From the NCBI GenBank assembly GCA_023053545.1, contig JAKZAN010000003.1, positions 529,501 through 593,500 on the forward strand: a stretch of DNA of 64,000 nucleotides, written 5' to 3'. Position numbers and translations under genes: made by a program. The DNA comes from Lepidurus packardi (lineage: Eukaryota; Arthropoda; Branchiopoda; Notostraca; Triopsidae). The notes under the pieces are model-generated. The model made no database searches. It saw only the letters and a program-made list of their open reading frames with translations, and had not been told where the DNA came from. Positions within the stretch are counted from its first letter, which is position 1; the number at the start of each line of letters is the position of its first letter. This document shows positions 9,831 to 19,319 of this stretch, piece by piece.

Positions 9831-10600
9831 TTAAGAGAGTCATAGTTACTCCCGCGGTTCGTTGAATTTCTTCACTTTGACGTTCAGAGCACTGGGAAGA
9901 AATCACATTGCGTCACCACCCTCTTACGACCATCGCAATGTTTGTTTTAATTAGACGGTCGGATTCCCCTGGATCGTGCCAGTTCTGAGTTGGTCGTTCA
10001 TTGGCAGCCGAGAGAGAGGCACCCCTTTACAGGGGTGTACTGAGTTCATCCCACAGCGCCAGTTCTGCTTACCAAAACTGGCCCACTAGGCGCTCGGATT
10101 CGACTGCCACGGCTTCGCTTAGGCTAAGCCGGGCTTCTCACCCATTGAAAGTTTGAGAATATGTTGAGGTCGTTTCCACCCCAAGGCCTCTAATCATTCA
10201 CTTTACCGGATGAAATTCCGTGTCTTGTTGCGAACACCAGCTATCCTGAGGGAAACTTCGGGGGGGAACCAGCTACTAGATGGTTCGATTAGTCTTTCGC
10301 CCCTATACTCAACTCCGACGATCGATTTGCACGTCAGGATCGCTGCGGACGTCCACCAGGGTTTCCCCTGGCTTCGTCCTGGCCAGGCATAGGTCACCAT
10401 CTTTCGGGTCCCTACGTGTACCCTCTAGGTTCGTCTCACTGGCAACGCAGTATAAACTCCCCGGGGATGCGCCCGCGCTACAGAAGCAAAACTTGATCTC
10501 CCTCAGCTCGGAAACCGAGCCTTTACTTTAATTTCGCCTTAGAATTTGGTACAACTCGAAGACCCGCGCACATGTTAGACTCCTTGGTCCGTGTTTCAAG
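9831..10600 (-). rRNA. 28S rRNA gene fragment (antisense to window)
   Basis: The minus strand contains universal large-subunit rRNA blocks: ACACGGACCAAGGAGTCTAA near 10598-10575, GATAGCTGGTGTTCGC near 10240, GAACTGGCGCTGTGGGATGA near 10050, CAGGGGAATCCGAC near 9965, GTGAAGAAATTCAACGA near 9875 and GGGAGTAACTATGACTCTC near 9840. The last block is the R1/R2 target region, and the fragment stops there, joined to R2. The 5' part ends in a fold-back at 10575-10618. The distance between the outer blocks (about 0.77 kb) seems too short for intact 28S, so I infer an internal deletion near 10040-10050. It is a fragment and not a working rRNA gene. Confidence 0.92.
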
Positions 10601-10618
10601 ACGGACCAAGGAGTCTAA
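10575..10618. repeat. Fold-back palindrome at the 28S end
   Basis: Two perfect 18-bp arms (10575-10592 and 10601-10618) surround an 8-nt loop. The inner four pairs (CCGT/ACGG) and the loop are natural 28S sequence. The outer 14 pairs are an inverted copy of the adjoining 28S. Confidence 0.9.
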
Positions 10619-11330
10619 TTTCCGTTTCAAATTAAATGCCATCTAAGGACTCGGCTATTCATGGCTACTTGTTCTCTTAGGCGCACACGTCGAAAGGAGC
10701 TTGGCAAATATCCTTCCATGATTTGTAGTTTGATCTCTTTATCGGCGTTGCTGAAGCTACAGCTCGCTGCTTGTTGGCGGAGCCTTGGAGTGAACGCGTC
10801 CGTCGTCTCTCCATCGTTTTGCCCATCTTCCGGAAGCGGAATATCCCTAGATCGAGATTTTATTTTGGCTGGAAGTGCGCCTGTGCGAGCGGTTTTACCT
10901 TAGTTATATGTTTGTTGACTTTCTGTTGACGATATTGTCTCCAGGATGTCGCGCACTTCTGGACTCGCGTAGTGCACCGTTAAAGATAAGCGTTGTGTTA
11001 TCAGGCGCTTGCTGCTTTACTTGGGTGTCATCTTCTTGGATTAGGATGTCCAGCGCTACCAACAATTTTTTCTTGTTGAGTTATGGATAGTTGTGATTAA
11101 CTGAACGAGTCTGTATTAACTAACCGTTGGAACCGTATCGCGGAAATTCAGTGTCAGCAATGACCCGTAACCCCATCTCGTGGGTACCTAGTTTGTACTA
11201 CATTTATGACTTGTAAGAAGGCCAGTGTCATTCCTTGCTAAAGGGTACTTTTCGGTTTTAATTTGACATTTTCGACATTGTGTAATGTTAAGGGCTTTAG
11301 CTGGGAGAGGTAACGGAATTCAACATTCCG
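10619..11330 (-). repeat. Repeat U, copy 1, with gag-like remnant
   Basis: This block is shared with 30779-31276 plus 46555-46760. On the minus strand about 10995-10640 encodes a retroelement gag-like segment: TDAFTPRLRQQ, then CSFSNADKEIKLQIMEGYLPSSFRRVRLRE, interrupted by frameshifts. It resembles the capsid region of metazoan Gypsy-type gag proteins ('DAF..RLRQ' then 'EIK.QII.G'). The copy begins at the same base as the one at 30779, right after the 28S fold-back. It carries the uninterrupted version (CTAACCG, about 11124-11130) of the site where the BEL/Pao element sits in the other copy. The element type is uncertain; a deleted Gypsy or a non-autonomous derivative is likely. Confidence 0.65.
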
Positions 11331-11333
11331 TTA

Positions 11334-11564
11334 GTGGGAATAGCGCTCCGGATGCTGTTATGTACACCGGGGTCAAATTGTTCGGCAGGACGGTCGTTTT
11401 CAGCATTAAACAGAGTAAAGAATTATTTAAGATCTACCACAGAAGAGAACAGACTTAATTCACTATATGTGCTGTACATAGAGTCAGAAATATTGTCGTC
11501 TGTGGACTATAGTGAAGTCATCCGTTCCTTTGTAAAGAAGAAAGTTCGTCGCGCGGCAATGTAA
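11334..11564 (+). pseudogene. hAT transposase, C-terminal dimerisation domain
   Basis: The open frame gives 76 residues with NCSAGRSFSALNRVKNYLRS followed by ENRLNSLYVLYIE and SEVIRSFVKKKVRR. In hAT transposases, including the ZMYM-type group, the C-terminus reads 'NCSAERSFS.LK..K.YLRS' followed by 'RL..L..L.IE'. This part of the protein forms dimers; the RNase H-like catalytic core lies upstream and is absent here. The Met at the start is internal and not a real start. The frame ends with TAA about 230 bp before the terminal inverted repeat. Confidence 0.85.
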
Positions 11565-11795
11565 TCTTGTAATTATATATTTATGTAATTATGTAAATGT
11601 TACAAATTATAATGTGAAAAAGTATAGTTGGTACTTGCTTATTTCATTTTTAAGTCTGATTGCCTACTTTCTAAAGTCAAGGTGCGTTGAATAAATAAAA
11701 AATAAAAGTAAAGTCAATTTTTTTGCTACGTGCCAAAATGGGGCCCCGACTCAGTTAACTGCCTGGGGGGCCTTGGGTCGCTAAATCCGGCACTG
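11334..11795 (+). mobile_element. hAT transposon 3' end
   Basis: The block holds the C-terminal transposase codons, an AT-rich tail and a terminal sequence ending CTAAATCCGGCACTG at 11795. Its reverse complement, CAGTGCCGGATTTAG, is the typical hAT terminus. Before it lies a GGGGCCCC-rich subterminal region. The 5' half is missing; the left boundary abuts repeat U at about 11330. Eight bases after the end (GATGTTGT) would be the target duplication, but the partner is lost. Confidence 0.8.
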
Positions 11796-13350
11796 GATGT
11801 TGTTAAGTAATACCGCAAGAGATCCCATAGGTAGCGAATGTGAACAAAAACAACATTAGTATACAATTTAAAAAAAAGAATTGTGAAACTTACTCCGCCT
11901 CTTCAACACCACACATGAAATACTGGACCACGCCCACCAAAACCCAGAGAAGTTCCGTTGCTACCGTTTAAGACCTAACACACTGAGAAGGAGCGAGCCT
12001 GCTCGTGGTATTTCCCAATATTAGCACAACGAAGCTCTACCTCAAGCCTATTGACAATAACAAGGCAGAATTAATACAAAAAGATGGAGTTCATTCAAAT
12101 TAAAAAACGGACCTTGTGTTATGAACACCATAGATGAATCTGGTGAAACGGCTAACTGCGGTTCACAAGAATCCTCGTCTTCTTCTAAAGTGGACTGAGT
12201 TTAGCCTCACAAAGGCTTCAAATGAAGCTAATCTTGGGTAGTAACGCAGTGAATCCAGTTGGAAGCCTTTTACTTCGTATTAGCTTAGAATTCTAGAACA
12301 AAAGAGACAAGCATCAGTAATATGTCAAAAGTATTATGAGAAAAACACAAATGAAAATGTCTGAAAGAAAGGGCTCAAGTTCCAGACGACTGCGACGTTG
12401 ACCAAGTCGACTTATTCACTCTTCCTTTTCCCTTCGATACATTGGACGAGTTCGACAACCCACAAAATTGTTCTTTCCTCCTTTCACCCTCTTTCGGCGG
12501 GCTACGTGGCGAAGATCCTGCAAAACAAACATTGAAGGGGGGAAAAGAGTTAGTCGGAACACATACACAGGAGTCAAAGGCTAAATCCTAAAATTGACGT
12601 TTTAGGATTTACCCATTTTTTAGAACCCAAATGGCTTTCTGAACCTTTCCAAAAGCTTTCCTGTTGGCATAAATTGAAACCATGAATTCAACATTTTGCC
12701 TTTTAGTGCTCCTTAAAAAGAATGTCTACAGAGACTCAAGTGAGAACATTTCCACAAAATAAAAGTTTGAGAATTTAACACCAATTTGGGGAAAACGAAA
12801 AGGTTACCTCGACTTCGTCTTGAAAACACCGCGAAATTGAACAAAGTTCGCCAAGGGACCAGATCACAGGGGTTAGCATCGTCCAACACAACGCGCTACT
12901 CTTTCCAAACCCGATTAGGGAAAATTAGCACCGAAAAGGCCATAAACTTCATGTAAGACCGTCAGAGTCCCACGTCCACTCCGAAGGAAAAACGAAAATA
13001 AACGAGAAAAGCATCAATAGAATTGCAATGAACACGACAGAATTGCAATGAACACGACACGTTCTCTTCCGGGCGCTTTCTCAGAAATGGGCAAGAAATG
13101 GCCCTCACAGGGATTAAAACTAACTCGGAATATAATGACCCTCACTGGGATTATAACTAAACTAATGCGGCAAGTTTGACCGAAATAAAATACTTCTGAC
13201 AAAGAACTGTTTCATTCTTCCAAACCCAAAGGCTAGCATTAGCTTGGCTAGCATTAGCGAAGCTTTTTCTGCACAAACTCAAGAAACTACCCATTTTTTT
13301 TTAAAGTTTGAATTGCCCAACAAAGACGAACACAAAGACTAGTTACACAG
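11796..13350. repeat. Non-coding duplicated block, copy 1
   Basis: Several segments match 14431-15390 in the same order and orientation: 'gttgttaagtaata' near 11798, 'acttactccgcctcttca' near 11888, 'agtttagcctcacaaaggct' near 12198, then an almost continuous match from about 12800 to 13350. No coding sequence, TIRs or LTRs are evident. Copy 1 is longer, with unmatched inserts at about 12280-12790. I read it as an ancient segmental or tandem duplication, or two copies of a non-autonomous element. Confidence 0.7.
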
Positions 13351-13384
13351 GTTTGAACAGGTCGTGGATATTATTAACGTCCGA

Positions 13385-13550
13385 ACTACCTGCCAAAGAC
13401 CGCCACTGCTGTCTAAGGCTAGCCACCATCACAATGAAACCCCCCCAACGATGTTTTCATCATGAATTGCCCGCCAAAGACCGCCCTTGCTGTCTAAGGT
13501 TAGCCACCGCCATAGTGAAAACCTCCAACGATGTTTTCAGTATGCACTTC
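13385..13550. repeat. Two tandem units of about 80 bp
   Basis: Units of about 80 bp start at 'gccaaagaccgcc' (13391 and 13471). Both run through 'tgctgtctaaggytagccacc' to 'caacgatgttttca'. They differ at about a dozen positions. Confidence 0.75.
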
Positions 13551-13559
13551 ACCACATTG

Positions 13560-14430
13560 ACCTAAACCTTAAAATTAAGGAAACAGTTAAAGTAATTAAA
13601 ACTCAAGTCAGTTCAGTCAGTCAAGTCAGTTGAAAACTCAGTCAATTGAAATCCTGAAGTACTGAAATACTTCCTCTCCCCCTTCATTTCGCCACCGAAA
13701 ACTAGAAGAAAACAGAAAAATATCAGCATGCCTGAAATCAATTCATAAAGAAAATGTTTAAAACTTACAAATAAGTGTGAACACATCCGCAGAGGAAGGC
13801 TCCCAAAACGAGTGAAAGCAGAAAACTTATGAAAACGATAAAACTTGTCCTGATTCGCGTTTGTAGACTTCCGGTGACAAAAAAAACCCACAAGTTGCAG
13901 AAAACGTGTGAAAAGGAGAAAGACTTTGGAGGAGGAGAAAACTTGCCGAATTTTGTGTTTGTAGACTCCCGATACACAAGTAAAAATCAACAACACACGT
14001 TTGAGACGTTCGTCAAGTCGACCTCACTTTTGCATTTTCGGTATAAGGTAGGGATGAAGTAGAGAGCTCAATTGACACATTTTTTTTACTGGCAAAGGCC
14101 TGACAAGCCTTTTGCCAAACACCACACTTAACACTTTAAAGGCGCACTTGAATTGACTTCAGGTTTTCGAAGATCCACTTGGTAATGTTTTCGAAGATAA
14201 CGCTTAATCCGATTGTTAATGTTCAACATGCTTGTTGATGTTTAACTATAAACTCACTACTAGCTTCGGGTTCGTCAATCCATGGTAGCGAATCAGAGAA
14301 CGGCGTGCCAAACCGAAACTTGTGGCGAATTCTACTACGACGTGGGTCGAGGGCCAGAACCGAGACACTTCTTATGTCTTCGCTTCCTTCTAATGGACGG
14401 CATTTAACAACATAAAGGCACAGTGTCATT
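13560..14430. other. Unassigned stretch
   Basis: No recognisable gene or element. A short motif, 'gtttgtagact', occurs at 13859 and 13959. Open frames on both strands are short and without family motifs. Confidence 0.4.
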
Positions 14431-15390
14431 AAGTTGTTGTTAAGTAATAATGCAGGAGATCCAATGGATAGCCTATTTGAATAAAACAACAACACTAGTA
14501 TAGAGAATAAAAAAATAAGATTTAAAAACTTACTCCGCCTCTTCATCACCACACCCGAATATAACGCCCCTTTCCTGCTGGTCCGAAACAGGCCCCACAA
14601 TGCACCCGAATCACGCCTTCCAAAACCCAGAGAAGCTCCGTTGCTACCGTTAAAGACTTAACACACTGAAAATGTGAGATTACACGGAGTTTAGCCTCAC
14701 AAAGGCTTACATTCAAGATAATCTTGGTAGTAACGCAGGGAATCCGGTTTAGAAGCCTTTTTGAATTACAAATAAAACTATTAATATTCAATAAATAAAA
14801 AATGAGAGAAAAACTTACTTTGAAAAACTTACTTACGAAAAGGTTACCTCGACTTCGTCTTGAAAACACCGAAAACATCTTGAAAACACCGCGGAATTGA
14901 AGAAAGTTCGCCACGGGACCAGATCCCAGGGATTACGCATGGTCCAACACAAAGCGCTACTCTTTCCAAACACGATTAGGGAAAATTAGCACCGAAAAGG
15001 CCATAAACTTCATGTAAGACCGTCAGAGGATCAAATCCATCAAGAAGTCTCACGTCCACTCGGAAGGAAAACGAAAATAAACGAGAAAAGCATCTGCAAA
15101 GCAAAGCAATTGCAATGAACACGACGTTTTCTTCCGGGCGTTTTTCTTCAAAAATGGGCAAGAAATGACCCTCACTGGGATGAAAACTAACTCAAAAGTA
15201 ACTCAATGCGACAAGCTTGACCGAAATAGAACACTTCTGGCCAAGAACTGTTTCATTCTTCCCAACCCAAAGGCTTCGCGTGGCTAGCATTAGCGAAGCT
15301 TTCTCTGCACAAACTCAAGAAACTACCAAAATTAGAAAAAAAAAATTTAACTGCCCAACGCAGACGAACGCAGAGAGTAATACACGAAAT
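14431..15390. repeat. Non-coding duplicated block, copy 2
   Basis: Diverged counterpart of 11796-13350, about 2.0-2.6 kb downstream in direct orientation. The best conserved part is 14832-15390. It includes 'ttagggaaaattagcaccga' and 'ggctagcattagcgaagct'. Copy 2 has no hAT end before it and reads 'aagttgttgttaagtaata' at the matching edge. Confidence 0.7.
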
Positions 15391-15798
15391 GTACTTCCCT
15401 TTTTGAAAAGACTCAAATGTATCCATTTTGGCCGGCTGGAGACATAGCAAGTGTGGGATAGACGGAGATTTTGTCCAAAGTCAACCAGGTGCAGGTTCTG
15501 CTCCCCTTTTGCTTAGCTTTCCTACGACCAATAACCTTCCGAGACTTCGCCCTCTCTTTTCTCGCGGTCTCGTGAACGTCCTAGGACAAAAGAGCAAGAA
15601 TAAAAACTACAAAATAAGAATAAAAACTGTAAACCTGAGCTATTTTAAATACTTTCAAAGCAATCTATCTTCTATGGCCATGTTAACCAACATATTCAAA
15701 TATAAAATGGACTCTTCGATTAGGGAAAGAAACCAGAAAGCCACTTTAGAAAAAATTCAAACAAGTTCTTACCTCGACTGAGCGAACGTGGATCCCAC
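15391..15798. other. Unassigned stretch
   Basis: Non-repetitive AT-rich sequence with no recognisable gene, ending at the poly-C tract. Confidence 0.4.
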
Positions 15799-15819
15799 CC
15801 CCCCCCCCCCCCCCCCCCC

Positions 15820-15887
<68 letters not shown>

Positions 15888-15905
15888 CAAAAAAAAAAAA
15901 AAAAA
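15799..15905. repeat. Poly-C tract followed by poly-A
   Basis: About 88 bases of C with two isolated A residues are followed by GC and a run of 17 A. It lies about 50 bp outside the left end of PIF/Harbinger element 1. Open frames over it (poly-Gly) are artefacts. Tract length is likely unreliable. Confidence 0.9.
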
Positions 15906-16357
15906 GAAAAAGCAACAATCTTGGAAACACGGCAAAATCCCAGCCGGAACGCTAAAGGGTGGTTCACACTACCGATCAAAATCAAAAATCACCAGTCAAA
16001 ATCAAGAAAAGCAGGGACTAGGGGCGTGGTTTGGTCTGATTTGGTCTGACTTGTGCCATTCAAATAAGGTTGAATTTGGGTCCTTTGATTGTTGTGATTT
16101 GTGTGACTTACCACATTGCCAAGCAAAATTGTATGAAAAACATGCAGGAAACTTTGGTTTTTGAGCAGCTAAATAATAAATAAAACTGTAAAAAGCCATC
16201 CAGATTTACTGAATTAATATTATAAAGTTTATGTTGCAGCCAAAACAACTTGCGCTCAACGGCAACGCCACGTTTTCGGGATAAAAAAAGCGGGAAAAGC
16301 AAGATTAGGTTTTCATTTCCTATATTTTCTTTTCGTAGTACAGAACTCGGAAAACGA

Positions 16358-17789
16358 ATGAACAAACTGATTTTGCAGAGTGCAGTGGCAGCCTTTGCTT
16401 TATTGCTGGCAGCTCAAGTTCATGGAGATACCGTTGTATCTGGGAAAGTAACTGAACGTGAACTTGAATGGCAAAGACGGAAAAAACAGAGAGTTTTGTG
16501 AGGGCGTCCATTCCTTCTGGACCGGCACATTTTTGGGAACTTCACCACCGTGTTTGCGAAGTTAGTGGCCATCGACGAGAAATACTTTTTCGACTATGTG
16601 CGGATGACTAAAACTTACTACTTCGAGCTATTAGAACTCGTCAAGAACGACATCAAAAAGAGGACAACAAAGCTTAGAAAACCTCTATCCCCATAAGAAA
16701 GACTAGTAGTAACGCTACGTTTTCTATCCACCGGTGCAAGTCAAAGGTCACTGTCTTACCAATTTCGCTTAGGTATGTTGTATTGACTATTAAAAATCTA
16801 AATTAATCACTTCCGATTAGGCCGATCCACGGTTTCCGAAATACTCTCGCAAACGTGTCTTGTAATTTGGAAAAGAGTGGGAGCAAAATTCATTCCCAAA
16901 CCAACCCAGCAGATGTACGCTGCCTCAATGCACAAGTTCTGGGAGTTATGGAATTTCCCCAATTGCTTTGGGTCTATTGACGGGAAGCATGTTCGCATTA
17001 TGTGCCTACCCAAGTCAGGATCCGATTATTTCAACTATAAGAAATATTATAGTCTGGTCCTTCTTGGTGTATGCGATGCGGAATATCGTTTCCTGATGGT
17101 TGATGTTAGTGCACCTGGTCGCCTCGGCGACAGCAGCGTTTTACCGAACTCTACCTTTGGAAGGCAGTTCCTTTCTGGTACGCTTGATCTTCCAGAACAA
17201 AGAAATCTTTCCGGTACCGCAATTGAAGTTCCTCCAATGCTCATTGGAGATGACGCATTCCCACTAAAGCCGAATCTAATGAAGCCCTATGGTGGTAACC
17301 TAACCTTGGAACAACGGATCTTCAATTACAGGTTAGGTTCTGAATAGTAATACTTGTACAATAATTCAATTGAGCTTTCATTAAATTAGGCTTTCACGTG
17401 CGAGGAGAATTATTGAAAATACCTTTGGTATACTTGTCGCACGTTGGCGTGTCCTAAAAACAAAGATCAACTGTTCATTGAATAATACAAGGAATGTGAT
17501 TCTGGCTTGCTGCTCCCTGCATATTTTTTTGCAGCTTGATAGGACAACCAGAGCTTACTGTCCCCCATCGTTCGTGGACGGAGAAAACCCTGAAACGCAC
17601 GAAATAATCCCGGGTGATTGGCGAGCTGCAGCTGCCGAAGAAAGTCTGGATAATATGGCGACGAACATGTCCAACCGGTACCAGAAAAAAGCTGGTGAAA
17701 TCAGAGATGAGCTGAAAAATTTCTTCCGCAGTGAAGCAGGCGCTGTCCCATGGCAGCTTCGTATTGTCACACAGACCGCGTACAAGTAG
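16358..17789 (+). pseudogene. PIF/Harbinger transposase (DDE_Tnp_4-like), three exons, two nonsense codons
   Basis: The nuclease cuts and joins the element ends, usually together with the Myb/MADF partner protein. Exons are about 16358-16772, 16821-17331 and 17390-17789, with GT-AG introns of 48 and 58 bp that keep the frame. Motifs in order are FRLGRSTVSEIL (helix-turn-helix region), CFGSIDGKHVRI (first catalytic Asp), GRLGDSSVL (second Asp), LIGDDAFPL and, after the last intron, LSRARRIIENTFGILVARW (catalytic Glu). The first exon has an in-frame TGA at 16499-16501 and a TAA where 'SPEERL' would read SP-stop-ERL (about 16695). The start ATG is a choice; the first 25 residues are oddly hydrophobic. 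The catalytic residues are intact. Confidence 0.85.
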
Positions 17790-18043
17790 TGCATACTTGT
17801 CACTACTCGTACGAAGGAGGAGAATACAATCAAGAATATATGATAGAAAAATTCGATTCTACATTTTCGTTTCGACATGTCCGACATATCGAAAGAATTT
17901 AATGTACAACAAGATGTTTTCTTTAAAAAGTTGTAATTCGCTATTCACAAAATTTTATGCCTTCTGTACTGTAAGTTGGCCAATTTTGGCCAAGAAAGCA
18001 ATCTCGCTCATCTTCAACATAGACATTGCCCTGGTTGGAACAT

Positions 18044-18955
18044 CTAATCGCTCCAGTTTTTTCGCATTGTGCTGACCAAATGTTTCTGAATCGGACAGAG
18101 TTCGTGCAAAACAGATGCCACGGAGGCTGATAGGGCACACGCCGTTTCAGTTAGTTTCTTCGAGTTGTTTTCTGACGAAGAAACAAACCGATCTAGGGTG
18201 GAAGCTGATGTAAGTTTGGCTGTTTTGCCTAAAAATGAATAATTAAAGTTTTAGATTCAGGCAATGAACTGAGACTTACGGGAACCCGGTTGACTAGCAG
18301 ATTCAACGTCAGCCAATGATGTAGTGGGTGTACTAATCCGACTAGCAGCTATGAATAAAAAATTTTTTTGACATACAACAAATGAGGTTTATGACTTACA
18401 AGACAACTCCTGATGGTCTTCCGATGAAATAGAGCACAACGAAACCGGATTTTGGCAAAACGGAACAGGAGTAAGGCAGAACGGAACAGTAGTTGTACAT
18501 TGCTCTGAACGACTTTCTTCGATGTAACATAGTTCCTCCTCAAAGTTGGAAGTGGTCCTATAAAGATTAGTTCGTAAAATGGCCAGCTACGTCCATTATA
18601 CGTACTGCATGGATGGATAGTCGTCTACGAATGATAGAGGTTCCAAAAATATCCAAGGTTTCTTTTTTGTACCAGCACTCCCAGTTGGGATATTTTTAAC
18701 AGCGCTTAACTCGCATATAATTGTTCCGCAAAACCTCCCACGCGGACTTGCAAGCAGGCGCTGCAATTGAACGTTTAATATAAGGAATTTGGAGGATATT
18801 ATAATATGCTTACCTGGAAAACCAACTTCATCGCTGACTTTTTCCCAGCAATTTTTTTTAACAGAAGCATCTTTGAACTCTGTACACGAAAGCCTATAAA
18901 TAGCGGGATAATTCCGGACACTTTCAATTAAGCGAAATTTGTCCGAGTCTTGCAT
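18044..18955 (-). pseudogene. MADF-domain DNA-binding protein of Harbinger element 1, five exons, one frameshift
   Basis: In PIF/Harbinger elements a Myb-like or MADF protein binds the termini and helps import the transposase. Exons by splice signals are 18955-18814, 18760-18606, 18557-18400, 18348-18280 and 18228-18044; phases agree throughout. Exon 1 starts the MADF domain (FRLIESVRNYPAIY). Exon 2 continues it (ACKSAWEVLRNNYMR), then a one-base frameshift near 18697 precedes the end of the domain (KKKPWIFLEPLSFVDD). Exons 3-5 encode a Ser/Thr-rich tail ending in HELCPIQKHLVSTMRK, possibly a small helical interaction motif. Apart from the frameshift the gene is well formed. Confidence 0.8.
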
Positions 18956-19319
18956 TTTGGTTTCTTCTTGCTTTTCCCGCTTTTTTTATCCCGAAAACGT
19001 GGCGTTGCCGTTGAGCGCAAGTTGTTTTGGCTGCAACATAAAACTTTATAATATTAATTCAGTAAATCTGGATGGCTTTTTACAGTTTTATTTATTATTT
19101 AGCTGCTCAAAAACCAAAGATTTCTGCATTTTTTTCATACAACTTTCCTTGGCTATGTGGTAAGTCACACAAATCACAACAATCAAAGGACCCAAATTCA
19201 ATCTTATTTGAATGGCACAAGTCAGACCAAATCAGACCAAACCACGCCCCCAGTCAGTGCTTTTCTTGATTTTGACTGGTGATTTTTGATTTTGATCGGT
19301 AGTGTGAACCACCCTTTAG

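Larger units (their letters stand above)
15955..19316. mobile_element. PIF/Harbinger element 1 with 350-bp terminal inverted repeats
   Basis: Left (15955-16303) and right (18967-19316) terminal inverted repeats are about 350 bp and nearly identical. They start AAGGGTGGTTCACACTACC. Between them lie a plus-strand DDE transposase and a minus-strand MADF-domain gene, converging. This two-gene layout is typical of PIF/Harbinger. Flanking bases are TA on both sides (15953-15954 and 19317-19318). One base further in, they read TAA and TTA instead of an identical 3-bp duplication. The transposase has two stop codons, so this copy looks inactive, yet its ends and introns are clear. Confidence 0.9.

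Noticed and set aside
10210-10531. Open frames inside the 28S fragment
   Set aside because: Conserved rRNA explains the sequence fully.
11796-11803. hAT 8-bp target duplication GATGTTGT
   Set aside because: The partner copy at the other end is missing, so it cannot be confirmed.
14223-14914. Two minus-strand open frames of 125 and 122 codons
   Set aside because: They lie in the non-coding duplicated block, overlap each other in different frames, show no family motif and are not kept in the other copy.
15720-15985. Poly-glycine open frames on the minus strand
   Set aside because: They are translations of the poly-C tract with no coding support.
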